Below are positions 52,268-61,529 of a DNA stretch of 64,000 nucleotides, piece by piece; position 1 is the first letter of the stretch; the number at the start of each line of letters is the position of its first letter. Below the pieces are notes generated by a model. That model saw nothing but the letters and a program-made list of their open reading frames with translations, was not told where the DNA came from and did not search any database. The translations under genes were made by a program, and so were the position numbers. Source of the stretch: Candidatus Ribeiella danica (GTDB lineage Bacteria; Chloroflexota; Chloroflexia; Chloroflexales; Roseiflexaceae); assembly GCA_016717335.1 (NCBI GenBank), contig JADKFS010000010.1:186001-250000 (forward strand), given 5' to 3'.

Positions 52268-54139
52268 CTATACGCGCACGCCAGTCGGCAAAAACCACAC
52301 GGCCGAATCGCGCAGCACCGTCGCGGCCTCGCGATCGCCGACCACCACCGCGGCCTCGTGATCCCCGACGACCGCCGGCAGGCAGACCGTAAAGGTCGAG
52401 CCCTCCCCCGGCGCGCTGGCGACGGCGATCGAGCCGCCCATCATCTTGCAGAACACGCTGCTGATCGCCAGGCCCAGGCCGGTGCCGCCATACGTTTGGT
52501 GGGTCGACGTCTCGGCCTGCGTAAACGGCTGAAAGAGCCGATGCAGATCGTGCGGCGCGATCCCGATCCCGGTGTCCACGACGTTGAAGACCAGCCAGTC
52601 TCGATCGATGTGCGTCTCGTGGGCTATCGTCAGCGTGATCGTGCCGTGCGCGGTGAACTTTGCGGCATTGCTCAGCAGGTTGAACAGGATCTGGCGCACC
52701 TTCACCATGTCGGCGTGCATCCAGCCGAGCTGGCCGGAGGGCGCGACCACGAAGCGATTGTCGCGCCCCTCGATCAGCGGGGTGGCGGTGGCGACCACCT
52801 CGCGAACGACTTCGGCGACGTCGAAGGTGGACAGATCGAGCTCCGACTTTCCCGCCTCGATCTTTGAGAGGTCGAGCACATTGTCGATCAGCGCAAGCAG
52901 ATGCTTGCCGGCCGACTGGATCGCCTTCAGATCGGCGAGAATGGAGGGGCTGTCCATCTGCCGCAGCTCCAGGTTCATCAGCTGGCTGTAGCCGAGGATG
53001 GCCGTGAGCGGCGTGCGCAGCTCGTGGCTCATGTGCGCGAGGAAGGCGCTCTTGGCGCGATTGGCAGCCTCGGCGGCGTCCTTGGCCTGGAGCAGCTCCA
53101 CCTCCGCGCGCTTGCGGTCGCTGATGTCGCGCCAGACGATCAGGCGGCCGCACAGCTGGCCGCGGCGATTGCGCAGCGACGAGATCCGCAGATCCAGGAC
53201 ATGCTGCGTGCCGTCCCGCTCGACCACGATCTCGTCGGCGATATCGGTCCGGTTGAGGTACGGCGCGACGACCGTGGGCCAGCGGTCGTGGAGGTACGCG
53301 ATCGGCTTGCCGATCAGCTCCGACGTGCCGTAGCCGAGCGCGCTCCGTGCGGCGGCGTTCATGTCGACCACGCGGTTCTCTTCGTCGAGCACGAGCACGC
53401 CGTCGCTCATGCTCTCGACCACCGTATCGCGCGCGACCGGCACGATGTCCAGCAGCCGCAGCCCGAGCAGCCCCCAGCCCCACAGCAGCCCCGAGATCGC
53501 AAAGGCGAATGGCGTCAGATCCAGGCGATCCCAGGGGCCAAGGCCGGCGATATACAGCGCGTTTCCGACCCAAGGGGCAAACACGCTGCCGAGCATCACC
53601 AGGGTCTGCATGCTGTAGAGGTTCGCCGAGCGCATGTGCGATCGCAGGAGAATGATCGTCCCGGACAGCAGGCAGCTGTAGGCGGCCGCGGTGTGGACCC
53701 AGAACCAGGGGCCGTAGGTCACCTCGAGCGTGGCAAAGGCGCCGTGCACGGCGAGGTGCGACTCGCGCCACAGCAGCCCGTGCAGCTCATTCGTCCAGAC
53801 GAAGACGAGCGTCAGCGCAGGAACGAGCGCGAGCAGCGCGAAGTGTCGGCGCTTCAGCCAGATCGCACCGCTGTACTTCAGGCCAAAGACGAGCCAGCTG
53901 GCTGGAACGACGACGATGCCGATATACTGGAGCTTGCTCCAGAAGCGCGCGTCGGCGACGTTGGAGCTGCTCAGCTCCTGCGAGTAGCCGAACGACCAGA
54001 TCGTGACGCCCAGCATGAGCACAATCAGCGCGGCCCTGCCGGGCCCGCCGCGGCGCAGCCAGATATCACCCGCAAGCAGCAGCGACACGAACCCGACGAT
54101 CAGCAGTGGAATCGAGTAGGCGGTATTCGGCCAGAGCAT
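52268..54139 (-). CDS. Membrane sensor histidine kinase (7TM - PAS - HisKA - HATPase)
   Basis: A 623-residue sensor kinase. Seven transmembrane helices in the first 232 residues (His_kinase 7TM type: QELSSSNVADARFWSKLQYIGI, TNELHGLLWRES); PAS 240-345; HisKA with phosphoacceptor His372 in SHELRTPLTAILGYSQLM; HATPase 480-600 (NLLSNAAKF, VVDTGIGI, GTGLGLAIS, GEGSTFTVCLP). About 30 residues of Val/Ala-rich tail follow the kinase domain, an unusual addition. It lies 174 bases downstream of a receiver gene in the same orientation, with a perfect 11-bp hairpin between (54222-54265). Confidence 0.92.
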   Translation of the reverse strand: MLWPNTAYSIPLLIVGFVSLLLAGDIWLRRGGPGRAALIVLMLGVTIWSFGYSQELSSSNVADARFWSKLQYIGIVVVPASWLVFGLKYSGAIWLKRRHFALLALVPALTLVFVWTNELHGLLWRESHLAVHGAFATLEVTYGPWFWVHTAAAYSCLLSGTIILLRSHMRSANLYSMQTLVMLGSVFAPWVGNALYIAGLGPWDRLDLTPFAFAISGLLWGWGLLGLRLLDIVPVARDTVVESMSDGVLVLDEENRVVDMNAAARSALGYGTSELIGKPIAYLHDRWPTVVAPYLNRTDIADEIVVERDGTQHVLDLRISSLRNRRGQLCGRLIVWRDISDRKRAEVELLQAKDAAEAANRAKSAFLAHMSHELRTPLTAILGYSQLMNLELRQMDSPSILADLKAIQSAGKHLLALIDNVLDLSKIEAGKSELDLSTFDVAEVVREVVATATPLIEGRDNRFVVAPSGQLGWMHADMVKVRQILFNLLSNAAKFTAHGTITLTIAHETHIDRDWLVFNVVDTGIGIAPHDLHRLFQPFTQAETSTHQTYGGTGLGLAISSVFCKMMGGSIAVASAPGEGSTFTVCLPAVVGDHEAAVVVGDREAATVLRDSAVWFLPTGVRV

Positions 54140-54221
54140 ATCTGTCTCGCTGTTTTGAAATGATGCGACGAGCCACTAGCACAGCCTTCCAGAAAAGCGC
54201 GCCGGTTGTCGCCAGTTGGTG

Positions 54222-54265
54222 CTGCGGTTCTGTGGTTCTGTGGCCACGGAGCTGCAGAACCGCAG
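54222..54265. repeat. 11-bp hairpin between response regulator and sensor kinase
   Basis: CTGCGGTTCTG and CAGAACCGCAG are separated by 22 bases including tgtggttctgtggccacgga. It may attenuate read-through from the receiver gene into the kinase gene. Confidence 0.5.
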
Positions 54266-54313
54266 AGCCGATGGTGTCAGCCCAAACCCGACACGAACGT
54301 CCGGAACCTTGTA

Positions 54314-54727
54314 CTAGGCGCTCGTGCCGACGCTGCGGCTGGCGCCGGCCGCGTGGTGCTCCGGGCCGGCGAGCAGCGCCTCGATCTTGCCGAGCAGCCG
54401 CGGAAAATCGACCGGCTTGGTCTCGTACTCATCGCAGCCGGCCGCCAGGCAGCGCTGCCGATCCTCCGTCAGCGCGTAGGCAGTCAGGGCGATCACCGGG
54501 ATGTGGCGGGTCGCCTGGTCGCCTTTCAGGTGGTGGGTGGCCTGCCACCCGCTCATCACCGGCAAGCCCATGTCCATCAGGATGATCTCCGGAAGCTCCG
54601 CCTGCGCCAGCACGATGCACTGACCACCATTGGACGCCGTGATGACCTGATGGCCCTCCCATTTCAGCCGCCGCACCAGCATCTCACGATTCATCGCGTC
54701 GTCCTCGACGACCAGAAGCTTTGCCAT
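54314..54727 (-). CDS. Single-domain response regulator
   Basis: A 137-residue receiver. MAKLLVVEDDAMNREMLVRRL has the acidic pair; the phosphoacceptor Asp is in IILMDMGLPVMSGW; Thr in IALTAYA; Lys in DEYETKPVDFPRLLGKI. No output domain. A Gly/Ser/Thr-rich tail follows. Probably a phosphorelay or diguanylate-like partner of the 7TM kinase encoded next. Confidence 0.93.
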   Translation of the reverse strand: MAKLLVVEDDAMNREMLVRRLKWEGHQVITASNGGQCIVLAQAELPEIILMDMGLPVMSGWQATHHLKGDQATRHIPVIALTAYALTEDRQRCLAAGCDEYETKPVDFPRLLGKIEALLAGPEHHAAGASRSVGTSA

Positions 54728-55157
54728 CGCCCCTCAATCCTTTCGGCGTAGATCCCCGCGCTGCTTCGACGTGCCGCACTCCCGAATGCCAGCCTCTAGC
54801 CCTCTGCGCTCAGGCGCCGTGGCCTCAGTCTGAAACCGGTCGATTGAGTCATGTCACACATTTTGTACTTACTATACCGGTTTTGCCCGATGCGCGCATG
54901 TGGATATTCTTGGGAGATTGTAGGGAGAAATCCGATGGCCGGCGGCCCTTTTGGATGCGGGGGCGCGCCCCCACACCCCGGCCCCCTTTCGGGGGTAGGT
55001 TGTTGTTTATGGCACAGTGATGCAATCGATCACCCCACCCCTGCCCCTCCCCTGCCAGGGGAGGGGGTTTCGTTTTCGTGGGTGTGGGGGATGGCACGAC
55101 ACAGCGAGATGTCCGAATTGGAACATGTGGGATGAATCATGGAAGAGGAGTATGAGG
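54728..55157. other. Gene-free interval with hairpins and a possible promoter
   Basis: Contains a minus-strand TATAGT at about 54873-54878 without a good -35, a ccccctttcgggggt hairpin at about 54971-54986 that also occurs (inverted) at 50392-50406, and the CCCCTCCCCT-GCC-AGGGGAGGGG hairpin at 55044-55066 with the tttcgttttcgtgggtgtgggg flank. No gene is supported. Confidence 0.55.
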
Positions 55158-55976
55158 CTACTCCAGGACGATCGCGGTATGCTCGGGGTCGACGAGCAGG
55201 TAGCCGGTGCTGCGCACGGTGATGAGGTACTCGTGGGGGATCTTGCGCCGCAGGTTGCGGACGTGCCAGCGCAGCAGCACCTGCGCCTCGGCGTCGTTCG
55301 CCAGGTAGCCGTGCGTGCGGTGCACGATCTCGGTGTAGCGCTGCACGCGGCCGGGCGTCTCGGCCAGGCAGCACAGGAAGGCGTACTCGATCGGCGTCAG
55401 GCTGAGCGGCCGGGCCGCGAACGTCGCGGTGTGCTGGAACAGATCCAGCCGCAGCTCGCCGACCTGCAGGCTGCGGGGCTCCGGCCTCGGCGCGCCAAGC
55501 TCGCGGCCGTGGGGCGCGCCGGGCGCGATCGCCGCCATGGCCTCCTCGCGGGGGTACGGCGCGAACTCCTGGGCGATCACCTGCAGCGCCGCGATGCGCC
55601 GCCGCTCGCGCAGCCGGCGCACGGCCGCGCTCTCCACGCACTCGAGCAGCTCGGCCGAGAGGCACGGCTTCAGCAGGTAGTTGAACGCCCCGCAGCGCAG
55701 CGCCGCGACCGCCGTCTCCAGCGAGCCGTAGCCGGTCAGCAGGATCACCTCGGGCGGGAAGCGGATGTTGCGCGCGGCGCTCAGCACCTCGATGCCGTCG
55801 ATCTCGCGCATCCGAATGTCGGTCACGACGACGTCGAAGCTCTCCTGCTCCAGCAGCTGCAGCGCCTCGGTCCCGTTGGCCGCGGTCGTCACCTGGTAGC
55901 CGGCGTCGATCAGCACGCTCGCGAGTAGCTGGCGGGTCGTATTGTCGTCCTCAACGAGCAGTATACGTGCGTCCAT
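55158..55976 (-). CDS. OmpR-type response regulator
   Basis: A 272-residue receiver plus winged-helix regulator. Receiver 1-120: ILLVEDDNTTRQLLASVL, phosphoacceptor Asp in VVVTDIRMREIDG, LLTGYGSLETAVAAL and Lys in YLLKPCLS (NtrC-like signature). A linker of about 50 residues rich in Ala/Pro follows, then the OmpR winged helix (190-270: PLSLTPIEYAFLCCLAETPGRVQRYTEIVHRTHGY, HVRNLRRKIPHEYLITVRSTGYLLV). The combination of an NtrC-like receiver with an OmpR-type effector is somewhat unusual. It lies 132 bases downstream of the giant sensor kinase gene in the same orientation and is its likely partner. Confidence 0.9.
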   Translation of the reverse strand: MDARILLVEDDNTTRQLLASVLIDAGYQVTTAANGTEALQLLEQESFDVVVTDIRMREIDGIEVLSAARNIRFPPEVILLTGYGSLETAVAALRCGAFNYLLKPCLSAELLECVESAAVRRLRERRRIAALQVIAQEFAPYPREEAMAAIAPGAPHGRELGAPRPEPRSLQVGELRLDLFQHTATFAARPLSLTPIEYAFLCCLAETPGRVQRYTEIVHRTHGYLANDAEAQVLLRWHVRNLRRKIPHEYLITVRSTGYLLVDPEHTAIVLE

Positions 55977-56108
55977 AGTATCCCTTCCGATACCTCGGCT
56001 TGCTCGGCGGGCCGCTGAGCCACCTCACCAACATCAATACCATTCATATAACCACGAAGACGCGAAGATCCGAAGACGGGTATGTGATCCGTATGACGAC
56101 AGAGTCGA

Positions 56109-59100
56109 TCAGAAGTCACCTGACCTGGCGGGCTGCTCGGCGGCGCGCACGCCGTCGCCGGCCGGCAACCGGATCGTGAACGCGCTGCCCGCATTCGGCG
56201 TGCTCCGCACCTCGATCGTCCCGCCGTGCTGCACCACGATCTTCTCGCTGATCGCCAGCCCGAGCCCCGAGCCATCCGGCTTGGTGGTGAAGAACGGCTC
56301 GAAGATGCGCGCCTGGACCGCCGGGCTCATCCCGATCCCGCTGTCGGCCACCTCGATCGCGATCGCCGCGGCCGCCTGCGACGTGCGCAGCAGCAGCGTG
56401 CCGCCCTGCGGCATGGCGTGCGCCGCGTTGACCACCAGGTTCAGCAGCGTCTGGGTGATCGCGTTGCCGGAGCCCCAGATCGGCGGCAGCTCCGGCGCCA
56501 GGTCGCGCTCGACGCGGATGCCCTGCCGCGCCAGGGTGCTGCCGGTCAGGAGCAGCACCCGCCCGATCAGCGCGTTCACATCGATCGGCGCGCTCACGGT
56601 CTCGTTGGGGCGGAAGATGTCGAGCAGCTGGCGCAAGATCTGCCCAACGCGGATGACCTCCTCGCGCGCGAGCTTGAGATACTCGGCCCGCCGCGATTTG
56701 TCGACGCGCTCGGCCATGTGCAGGCAGCTCTCCACCGACTGCAGCGGCGTGTTCACCTCGTGGGCGACCGTCGCCACGAGGCGGCCGCTGGCGGCGAAGC
56801 GCTCCTGCTCGATCATCTGCGCCTCGATCTGCAGCCGCTCCGTGACGTCCACCGTGTGGATCATGATCTGCTCGACCACCAGGCCCGCGCTGACCAGCGG
56901 GAACACCTCCACGTCGAGCACGTGCAGCGTGCCGTCGGGAAAGGCGATCCGCTCGCGGTCCTGGCGGGCGCGCCCATCCTGCAGCGTGTCCAGCACCCAC
57001 CGGCAGGGCGTGGATGCCGAGCGCTCGCACAGCGCCAGCCAGGGCTGGCCGGTCAGGTTGCTCACCTGGTCGCCCAGCAGGTTCGCCAGCGACTGGTTGA
57101 GCGCCAGCACGCGGCCGTCCTGGTCGAGCAGCATCAGCCCGTCCTTCAGCTTGTCGAACAGCATGCGCAGCAGGTCGCGGCTGCGCCGCAGATCCTGGTT
57201 GAGGATCTCCATCTGCAGATAGGCGTTGGTGAGCGCCTGCTCGGCCTGCTTGCGCGCCGTGATATTTTGCGAGGTGCCGATCATCATCTTCGGGGCGCCC
57301 TCGGGCGTGCGCGTCAGCACCCGATCGCGGCTGTAGAGCCACTGCCACTCGCCGCTGGCGTGCCGCAGCCGGTACTCGTTCTCGAACGTCTCGCCGTCCG
57401 ACATAGCCCGGTAGCGCCGGCGGATCTCGTCGAGCCGGGCGTAGTCGTCCGGGTGCATCAGCGCCAGAAAATAGTCTGCGCCCATGCGCTCGATCTCGTC
57501 GGCGCCGTAGCCGAGCGCGGCCGGTATCGGGCGATTCAAGAAGACGTCGCGGCGCTCCTCCAGCTCCCAGACGTAGATCAGATCCGGCGTTGCCTCGGCG
57601 ATGCTCTGCAGCAGATGCTGGCTTTCGCGCAGCGCCTGCTCGGCGCGCTTGCGCGCGGTGATGTCGGTGATCATGCCGAGTGCGCCGACAAAATTGCCCG
57701 CGTCGTCGCGCAGCGGGTTGGTCGCGACGAGCGCCCACAGCTCCGAGCCGCCGCTGCGCAGGAACTTGAAGTCGTGCTGCTCCTCGATCCCGGCCGCGCG
57801 GCGCCCCAGGTTGCCGGCCGCGATCGCGCGCCACTCGTCGTCCATATAGTCGAACATAAACGTGCCGAGCATCTCCTCGACGGTGTAGCCAAGCATCTCG
57901 GCCATCTGCCGGTTCACAAAGGTGGTCCGGCCGTGCGCGTCGAGGATCCAGACGCCTTCGACGGTTGTCTCGACGATCTGCCGGTAGCGCTCCTCGCTGG
58001 AGCGCAGCGCCTGCTCAGCGCGCTTGCGCGCGGTGATGTCGGCCGATACGGCGGCGATGCGCAGGACGCGGCCATCCGTGTCGCGGAGCGGGGACGAATG
58101 ATGCCAGATCCAGCGGATCGCGCCGTCCGGGCGCATGATCCGGAACTCCGTCTCGGTGGCCTCGCCGCGCGCCTGGCGGAGAAATAGGTCGCCAATCAGC
58201 TCGCCGTCCTCGGGCAGCACCGTCTTGAAGAACGAGAAGGCCGGGTCGTAGGCCGACTGGTAGGGCCGGCCCCAGATCGCCTCGAAGGCCGGGCTGACGT
58301 AGAGCGCCAGGCCGTTCACCGGGTCGAGCAGCCAGAACACCTCGGGGATGTTTTCGGCCAGCTCGCGAAAGCGCTGATTCGACTCGAGCAGATCGGCCTC
58401 GACCCGCCGCCGCTCGGCCAGCTCGCGCTGGGCGGTCTGGTAGAGCCGGGCGTTGTCGATCGCCAGCGCGGCGCGGTCGGCCAGATCCTCCAGAAACGCC
58501 GTGCTCTCAGTCGCCGCGCGCGGCCCGCGGCCCAGGTGGATCAGGGAGAGCGTACCGACGATCTGCCCGTTGCTGCGCAGGGGCGTCGCCAGCACGCTGC
58601 GGAGCTGCGCGGCCGCCAGGTGCTCCAGGTGAGCCGGGCCGATGAACGCCGCCAGATCGGCGGCGTGCTGCGGCAAGAACCGCCGCGTCCGGCCGGCCAG
58701 CAGGTGGCTGCGCAGCGGCTCCTCATCGGCGCACCAGCGCATCTGCGCCAGCACGGCCTGCGTGGTGGAGAGCAGGATCGGATCGGTGTGATGGTAGGCG
58801 GCCGGCTCGAGCCACCGGCCGTCGTCCGACAGCATGCAGATCACGCACATCACGTCGAGGCTCTCGGCGATGCTGCGCGCGAGGATATCCAGCACGTGCT
58901 GGTACTCCAGCCCGGCCCGCCCGATCGCGCGGGTCAGGTCGGCGATCACGGCCGTGCGCAGCGCCTGCTGGCGGGCGTGCTCCTCGGCGCGCCTGCGCTC
59001 GCTGATATTGCGCACCATCATGACCGACTCGCTCTCGCCGCTCGAGATCAGGCGCGCCTCGAAGTCGTTGAGGCTGCCCTCCATACGCTGGTGCTCGAGC

Positions 59101-60980
59101 GCGACGCCGAGGCGCTCGGGCGTCAGCAGCCCCAGTTCGACCAGCGTCTGGCCGAGCAGCGCCGCGCCGCCGCGCTCGCGCTGCTCGGCGTGGGCCGCCA
59201 GCGCCTGCTCAAGCTGCGCCTGCGTGAGCTGCCCCTGGTCGATCAGATACTCGCCCAGGCGCTGGGGCACCGTGAACTCGATGCTGAGCGGCTGGTCGCG
59301 CTGCGGCGCGGACTGCGCCTCCGCCAGCGCCTGCCGGTCGAGCGGCAGCACCTCGGCGATATGCTGGCCGACGCAGCGCGCGTCGATCCGCGGCTGCGCG
59401 CTGTCCCTGGCCGGCTTGCAGTCAAGCACGACGCCGTCGCGGTCGAGCCGCACGATCGTATCGGGGATGGACTCGAGGAGCGCGCGGTTGCTCGCCTCGC
59501 TGGCGCGCAGGGCCCGCTCGGTGCGCTTGCGGTCGGTAATATCGCGCACGATCACCAGCACCTCGTCGTCGTCGCAGGTGACCAACCTGGCCTCATAGCA
59601 GCGCAGGCCGCTCGGCATCGGCAGCTGGTACTCCATCTGCTGCATCTCGCGCTGGGCCAGCACCGCGCGAATCGCCGCCTGCATCCGCCCGACAAGCTCG
59701 GGCGGCAGAAGATCGGGCAGCGTGGCGCCGACGATCTGGTCGCGCGGGACGTACAGGTCGCGGATATCGCCGGCGTGGACGTCGAGGAACGTCCCGTCGT
59801 GCCGCAGGCGGAACATCAGATCGGGGAGCGCGTTGAGCATAGCCGAGTTGCGGGCCTCGCTGCGCCGCAGCGCCTCTGCCGCGATCTTGCGCTCGGCGAT
59901 CTCGCCCTCCAGCAGGCGGTTGCTGGCCTCGAGCGCCGCGGTGCGCTGCACGACCCGCCGCTCCAGCTCGTCGTTGAGGCGGCGAATATCCTCCTCGGCG
60001 CGCCTGCGCTCGGTGATGTCGCGGGCGACCAAGATATACTGGGCGCGCCCGTCCTGCTGGAGCGCCTTGGCGGCGAACTCGAGCGGGACGGCATGGCCGG
60101 CGCGGTGGCGCAGCCCGGCCTCGGAGTGCGCCACCCGCCCGCCTTGCATCAGCCGGCGCCGGCGCTCGCCCGTGACCGAGGTTGTCTCGGGGTCGGCCAG
60201 CACCGCGAGCGACGGCAGCTCCAGCAGCTCGTCGCGGCCATAGCCGCTGAGCTGGCAGATCGCGTCGTTGGCATAGACGATCCGGTCGCCCTCGCCCACG
60301 ATCACGCCCTCGCCAAGGTCGCTCAGCCCCTGGAGCAGCGCGCTGTACCGATCGCGCTCCTGGCGGATCTGCCCCTGCAGCAGCCTGCGCGCGGTGACGT
60401 CGATCGTCATGCCGAGCCAGTAGCTCGCCGCGCCGGGCGCGTCCGAGCGAATGAGGCCGTGGCTCTCCAGCCAGTGGATCGAGCCGTCCGGCCAGACGAC
60501 GCGGTACTCGAGCGCGCCGGACGATCGCGCCTGCGCCGCGTCGCGCAGCGCCGCCACGACGAAGCCGCGATCGTCCGGGTGCACGGCTGCGATCACATCC
60601 TCCAGCGTGAGCGGGGCGCCGGTATCCGCGAGGCCAAGCAGGGCCAAGCTGTTGCGCAGGAGCTGAAACTTGCCGGTGACGAGATCGCAGGCCCACAGGT
60701 TCGCGCCGATCGCCGACAGGGCGAGCGTCAGCAGCTGATCGTCCTGGCTCTGCGCGAGCGCGCCGTCGGGCAGGCGCCGCAGCGGCAGGTATAGCCACAG
60801 CATGAGCGCGGCCTGCGCGCACGCCAGCAGGCCCGCCAGCGCCAGCGCGGGCGAGCGCTGCAGCGCGCCCCCGGCCAGCGCCGCCAGGCCCAGCGCCAGG
60901 GCGAGCGGGATAGACCAGCCGAGCGCGCGGCGGCACAGGCTGACGGCGGGGCGGTCGGCCCTGCTGAGCGATGGCTGCAT
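56109..60980 (-). CDS. Giant multi-PAS sensor histidine kinase with embedded MshEN-like module (1623 residues)
   Basis: Two N-terminal transmembrane helices (about 20-68). PAS1 84-198, PAS2 208-325, PAS3 370-485, PAS4 497-660. PAS4 is interrupted at 572-636 by a helical pair matching the N-terminal (MshEN/T2SSE_N) fold of type II secretion and type IV pilus ATPases: RLGEYLIDQGQLTQAQLEQAL and LLGQTLVELGLLTPERLGVAL. A GAF domain occupies 680-850. PAS5 865-990, PAS6 990-1118, PAS7 1118-1250 and PAS8 1268-1385 follow. HisKA phosphoacceptor His1407 (VAHEVNTPLQSV); HATPase 1500-1610 (NLVVNAAHA, DSGIGMS, GSGLGLAIS). PAS domains are joined by coiled-coil linkers (ERRRAEE-type). In the T2SS ATPases such N-domains bind nucleotides such as c-di-GMP, so this kinase may sense one. 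Confidence 0.9.
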   Translation of the reverse strand: MQPSLSRADRPAVSLCRRALGWSIPLALALGLAALAGGALQRSPALALAGLLACAQAALMLWLYLPLRRLPDGALAQSQDDQLLTLALSAIGANLWACDLVTGKFQLLRNSLALLGLADTGAPLTLEDVIAAVHPDDRGFVVAALRDAAQARSSGALEYRVVWPDGSIHWLESHGLIRSDAPGAASYWLGMTIDVTARRLLQGQIRQERDRYSALLQGLSDLGEGVIVGEGDRIVYANDAICQLSGYGRDELLELPSLAVLADPETTSVTGERRRRLMQGGRVAHSEAGLRHRAGHAVPLEFAAKALQQDGRAQYILVARDITERRRAEEDIRRLNDELERRVVQRTAALEASNRLLEGEIAERKIAAEALRRSEARNSAMLNALPDLMFRLRHDGTFLDVHAGDIRDLYVPRDQIVGATLPDLLPPELVGRMQAAIRAVLAQREMQQMEYQLPMPSGLRCYEARLVTCDDDEVLVIVRDITDRKRTERALRASEASNRALLESIPDTIVRLDRDGVVLDCKPARDSAQPRIDARCVGQHIAEVLPLDRQALAEAQSAPQRDQPLSIEFTVPQRLGEYLIDQGQLTQAQLEQALAAHAEQRERGGAALLGQTLVELGLLTPERLGVALEHQRMEGSLNDFEARLISSGESESVMMVRNISERRRAEEHARQQALRTAVIADLTRAIGRAGLEYQHVLDILARSIAESLDVMCVICMLSDDGRWLEPAAYHHTDPILLSTTQAVLAQMRWCADEEPLRSHLLAGRTRRFLPQHAADLAAFIGPAHLEHLAAAQLRSVLATPLRSNGQIVGTLSLIHLGRGPRAATESTAFLEDLADRAALAIDNARLYQTAQRELAERRRVEADLLESNQRFRELAENIPEVFWLLDPVNGLALYVSPAFEAIWGRPYQSAYDPAFSFFKTVLPEDGELIGDLFLRQARGEATETEFRIMRPDGAIRWIWHHSSPLRDTDGRVLRIAAVSADITARKRAEQALRSSEERYRQIVETTVEGVWILDAHGRTTFVNRQMAEMLGYTVEEMLGTFMFDYMDDEWRAIAAGNLGRRAAGIEEQHDFKFLRSGGSELWALVATNPLRDDAGNFVGALGMITDITARKRAEQALRESQHLLQSIAEATPDLIYVWELEERRDVFLNRPIPAALGYGADEIERMGADYFLALMHPDDYARLDEIRRRYRAMSDGETFENEYRLRHASGEWQWLYSRDRVLTRTPEGAPKMMIGTSQNITARKQAEQALTNAYLQMEILNQDLRRSRDLLRMLFDKLKDGLMLLDQDGRVLALNQSLANLLGDQVSNLTGQPWLALCERSASTPCRWVLDTLQDGRARQDRERIAFPDGTLHVLDVEVFPLVSAGLVVEQIMIHTVDVTERLQIEAQMIEQERFAASGRLVATVAHEVNTPLQSVESCLHMAERVDKSRRAEYLKLAREEVIRVGQILRQLLDIFRPNETVSAPIDVNALIGRVLLLTGSTLARQGIRVERDLAPELPPIWGSGNAITQTLLNLVVNAAHAMPQGGTLLLRTSQAAAAIAIEVADSGIGMSPAVQARIFEPFFTTKPDGSGLGLAISEKIVVQHGGTIEVRSTPNAGSAFTIRLPAGDGVRAAEQPARSGDF

Positions 60981-61032
60981 AGTTATGATCCTGTGTCGTT
61001 GACATCACGGGGCAGCGAGACTGCACGACAAG

Positions 61033-61038
61033 TATACC
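61033..61038 (-). promoter_or_regulatory. Candidate -10 of the giant kinase gene
   Basis: On the minus strand TATACT lies about 52 bases upstream of the ATG at 60980, in an AT-rich interruption; no -35. Confidence 0.3.
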
Positions 61039-61074
61039 ATCCGGGCGCGGACAATCGATAGTAGGCGCGGCTTC

Positions 61075-61400
61075 GCCGTGGGTGGGGGCGCTACGCCCCG
61101 GCCCCTCCGGCAACTGATGCCTTCTCACGTTCGATCCTGCGGCGCATGCCCATCCACATTCCGACCGGGCGGGCTGCAACGGGCTGCGTCACCTGTTCAT
61201 CGTTCCAAGCCTGTTTTGTCACCTGGTCATCTGGTCATCTTGTCATCTGGTCATCTTGTCATCTGGTCATCTTGTCATCTGGTCATCTTGTCTCCGGGGC
61301 GCCGCGCCCAGATTTCGCCAGGCATGCGCGCCAAGCATCGCAAACGAGGCGGCCTACTTTTTGGGCTCCAGGGGCGAAGCCCCGGTTCCGGTTTGTTTCC
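61075..61400 (+). repeat. Dispersed composite repeat, copy 8
   Basis: Holds gggggcgctacgccccgg, cccctccggcaactgatgcc, cgcatgcccatccacattcc, ggcgggctgcaacgggc, an octamer array ctggtcat/cttgtcat (61223-61292, about 8.7 copies) and aggcatgcgcgccaagcatcgc followed by ttgggctccaggggcg. The octamers here alternate between ctggtcat and cttgtcat. The rest of the gap to 61530 holds a TACACT at about 61444 and nothing else recognisable. Confidence 0.8.
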
Positions 61401-61529
61401 GCCACGTTATCCCCTCTTTTCGCTCGCAGGCCGGCCCCTCTGCTACACTCTGCATGGCACAGGCGCCGCCAGCGCGGTGGCGGGCTATGGTGTGCCGAGC
61501 GCCTCCGGCGACGAAAGGATGTGTCAGCG

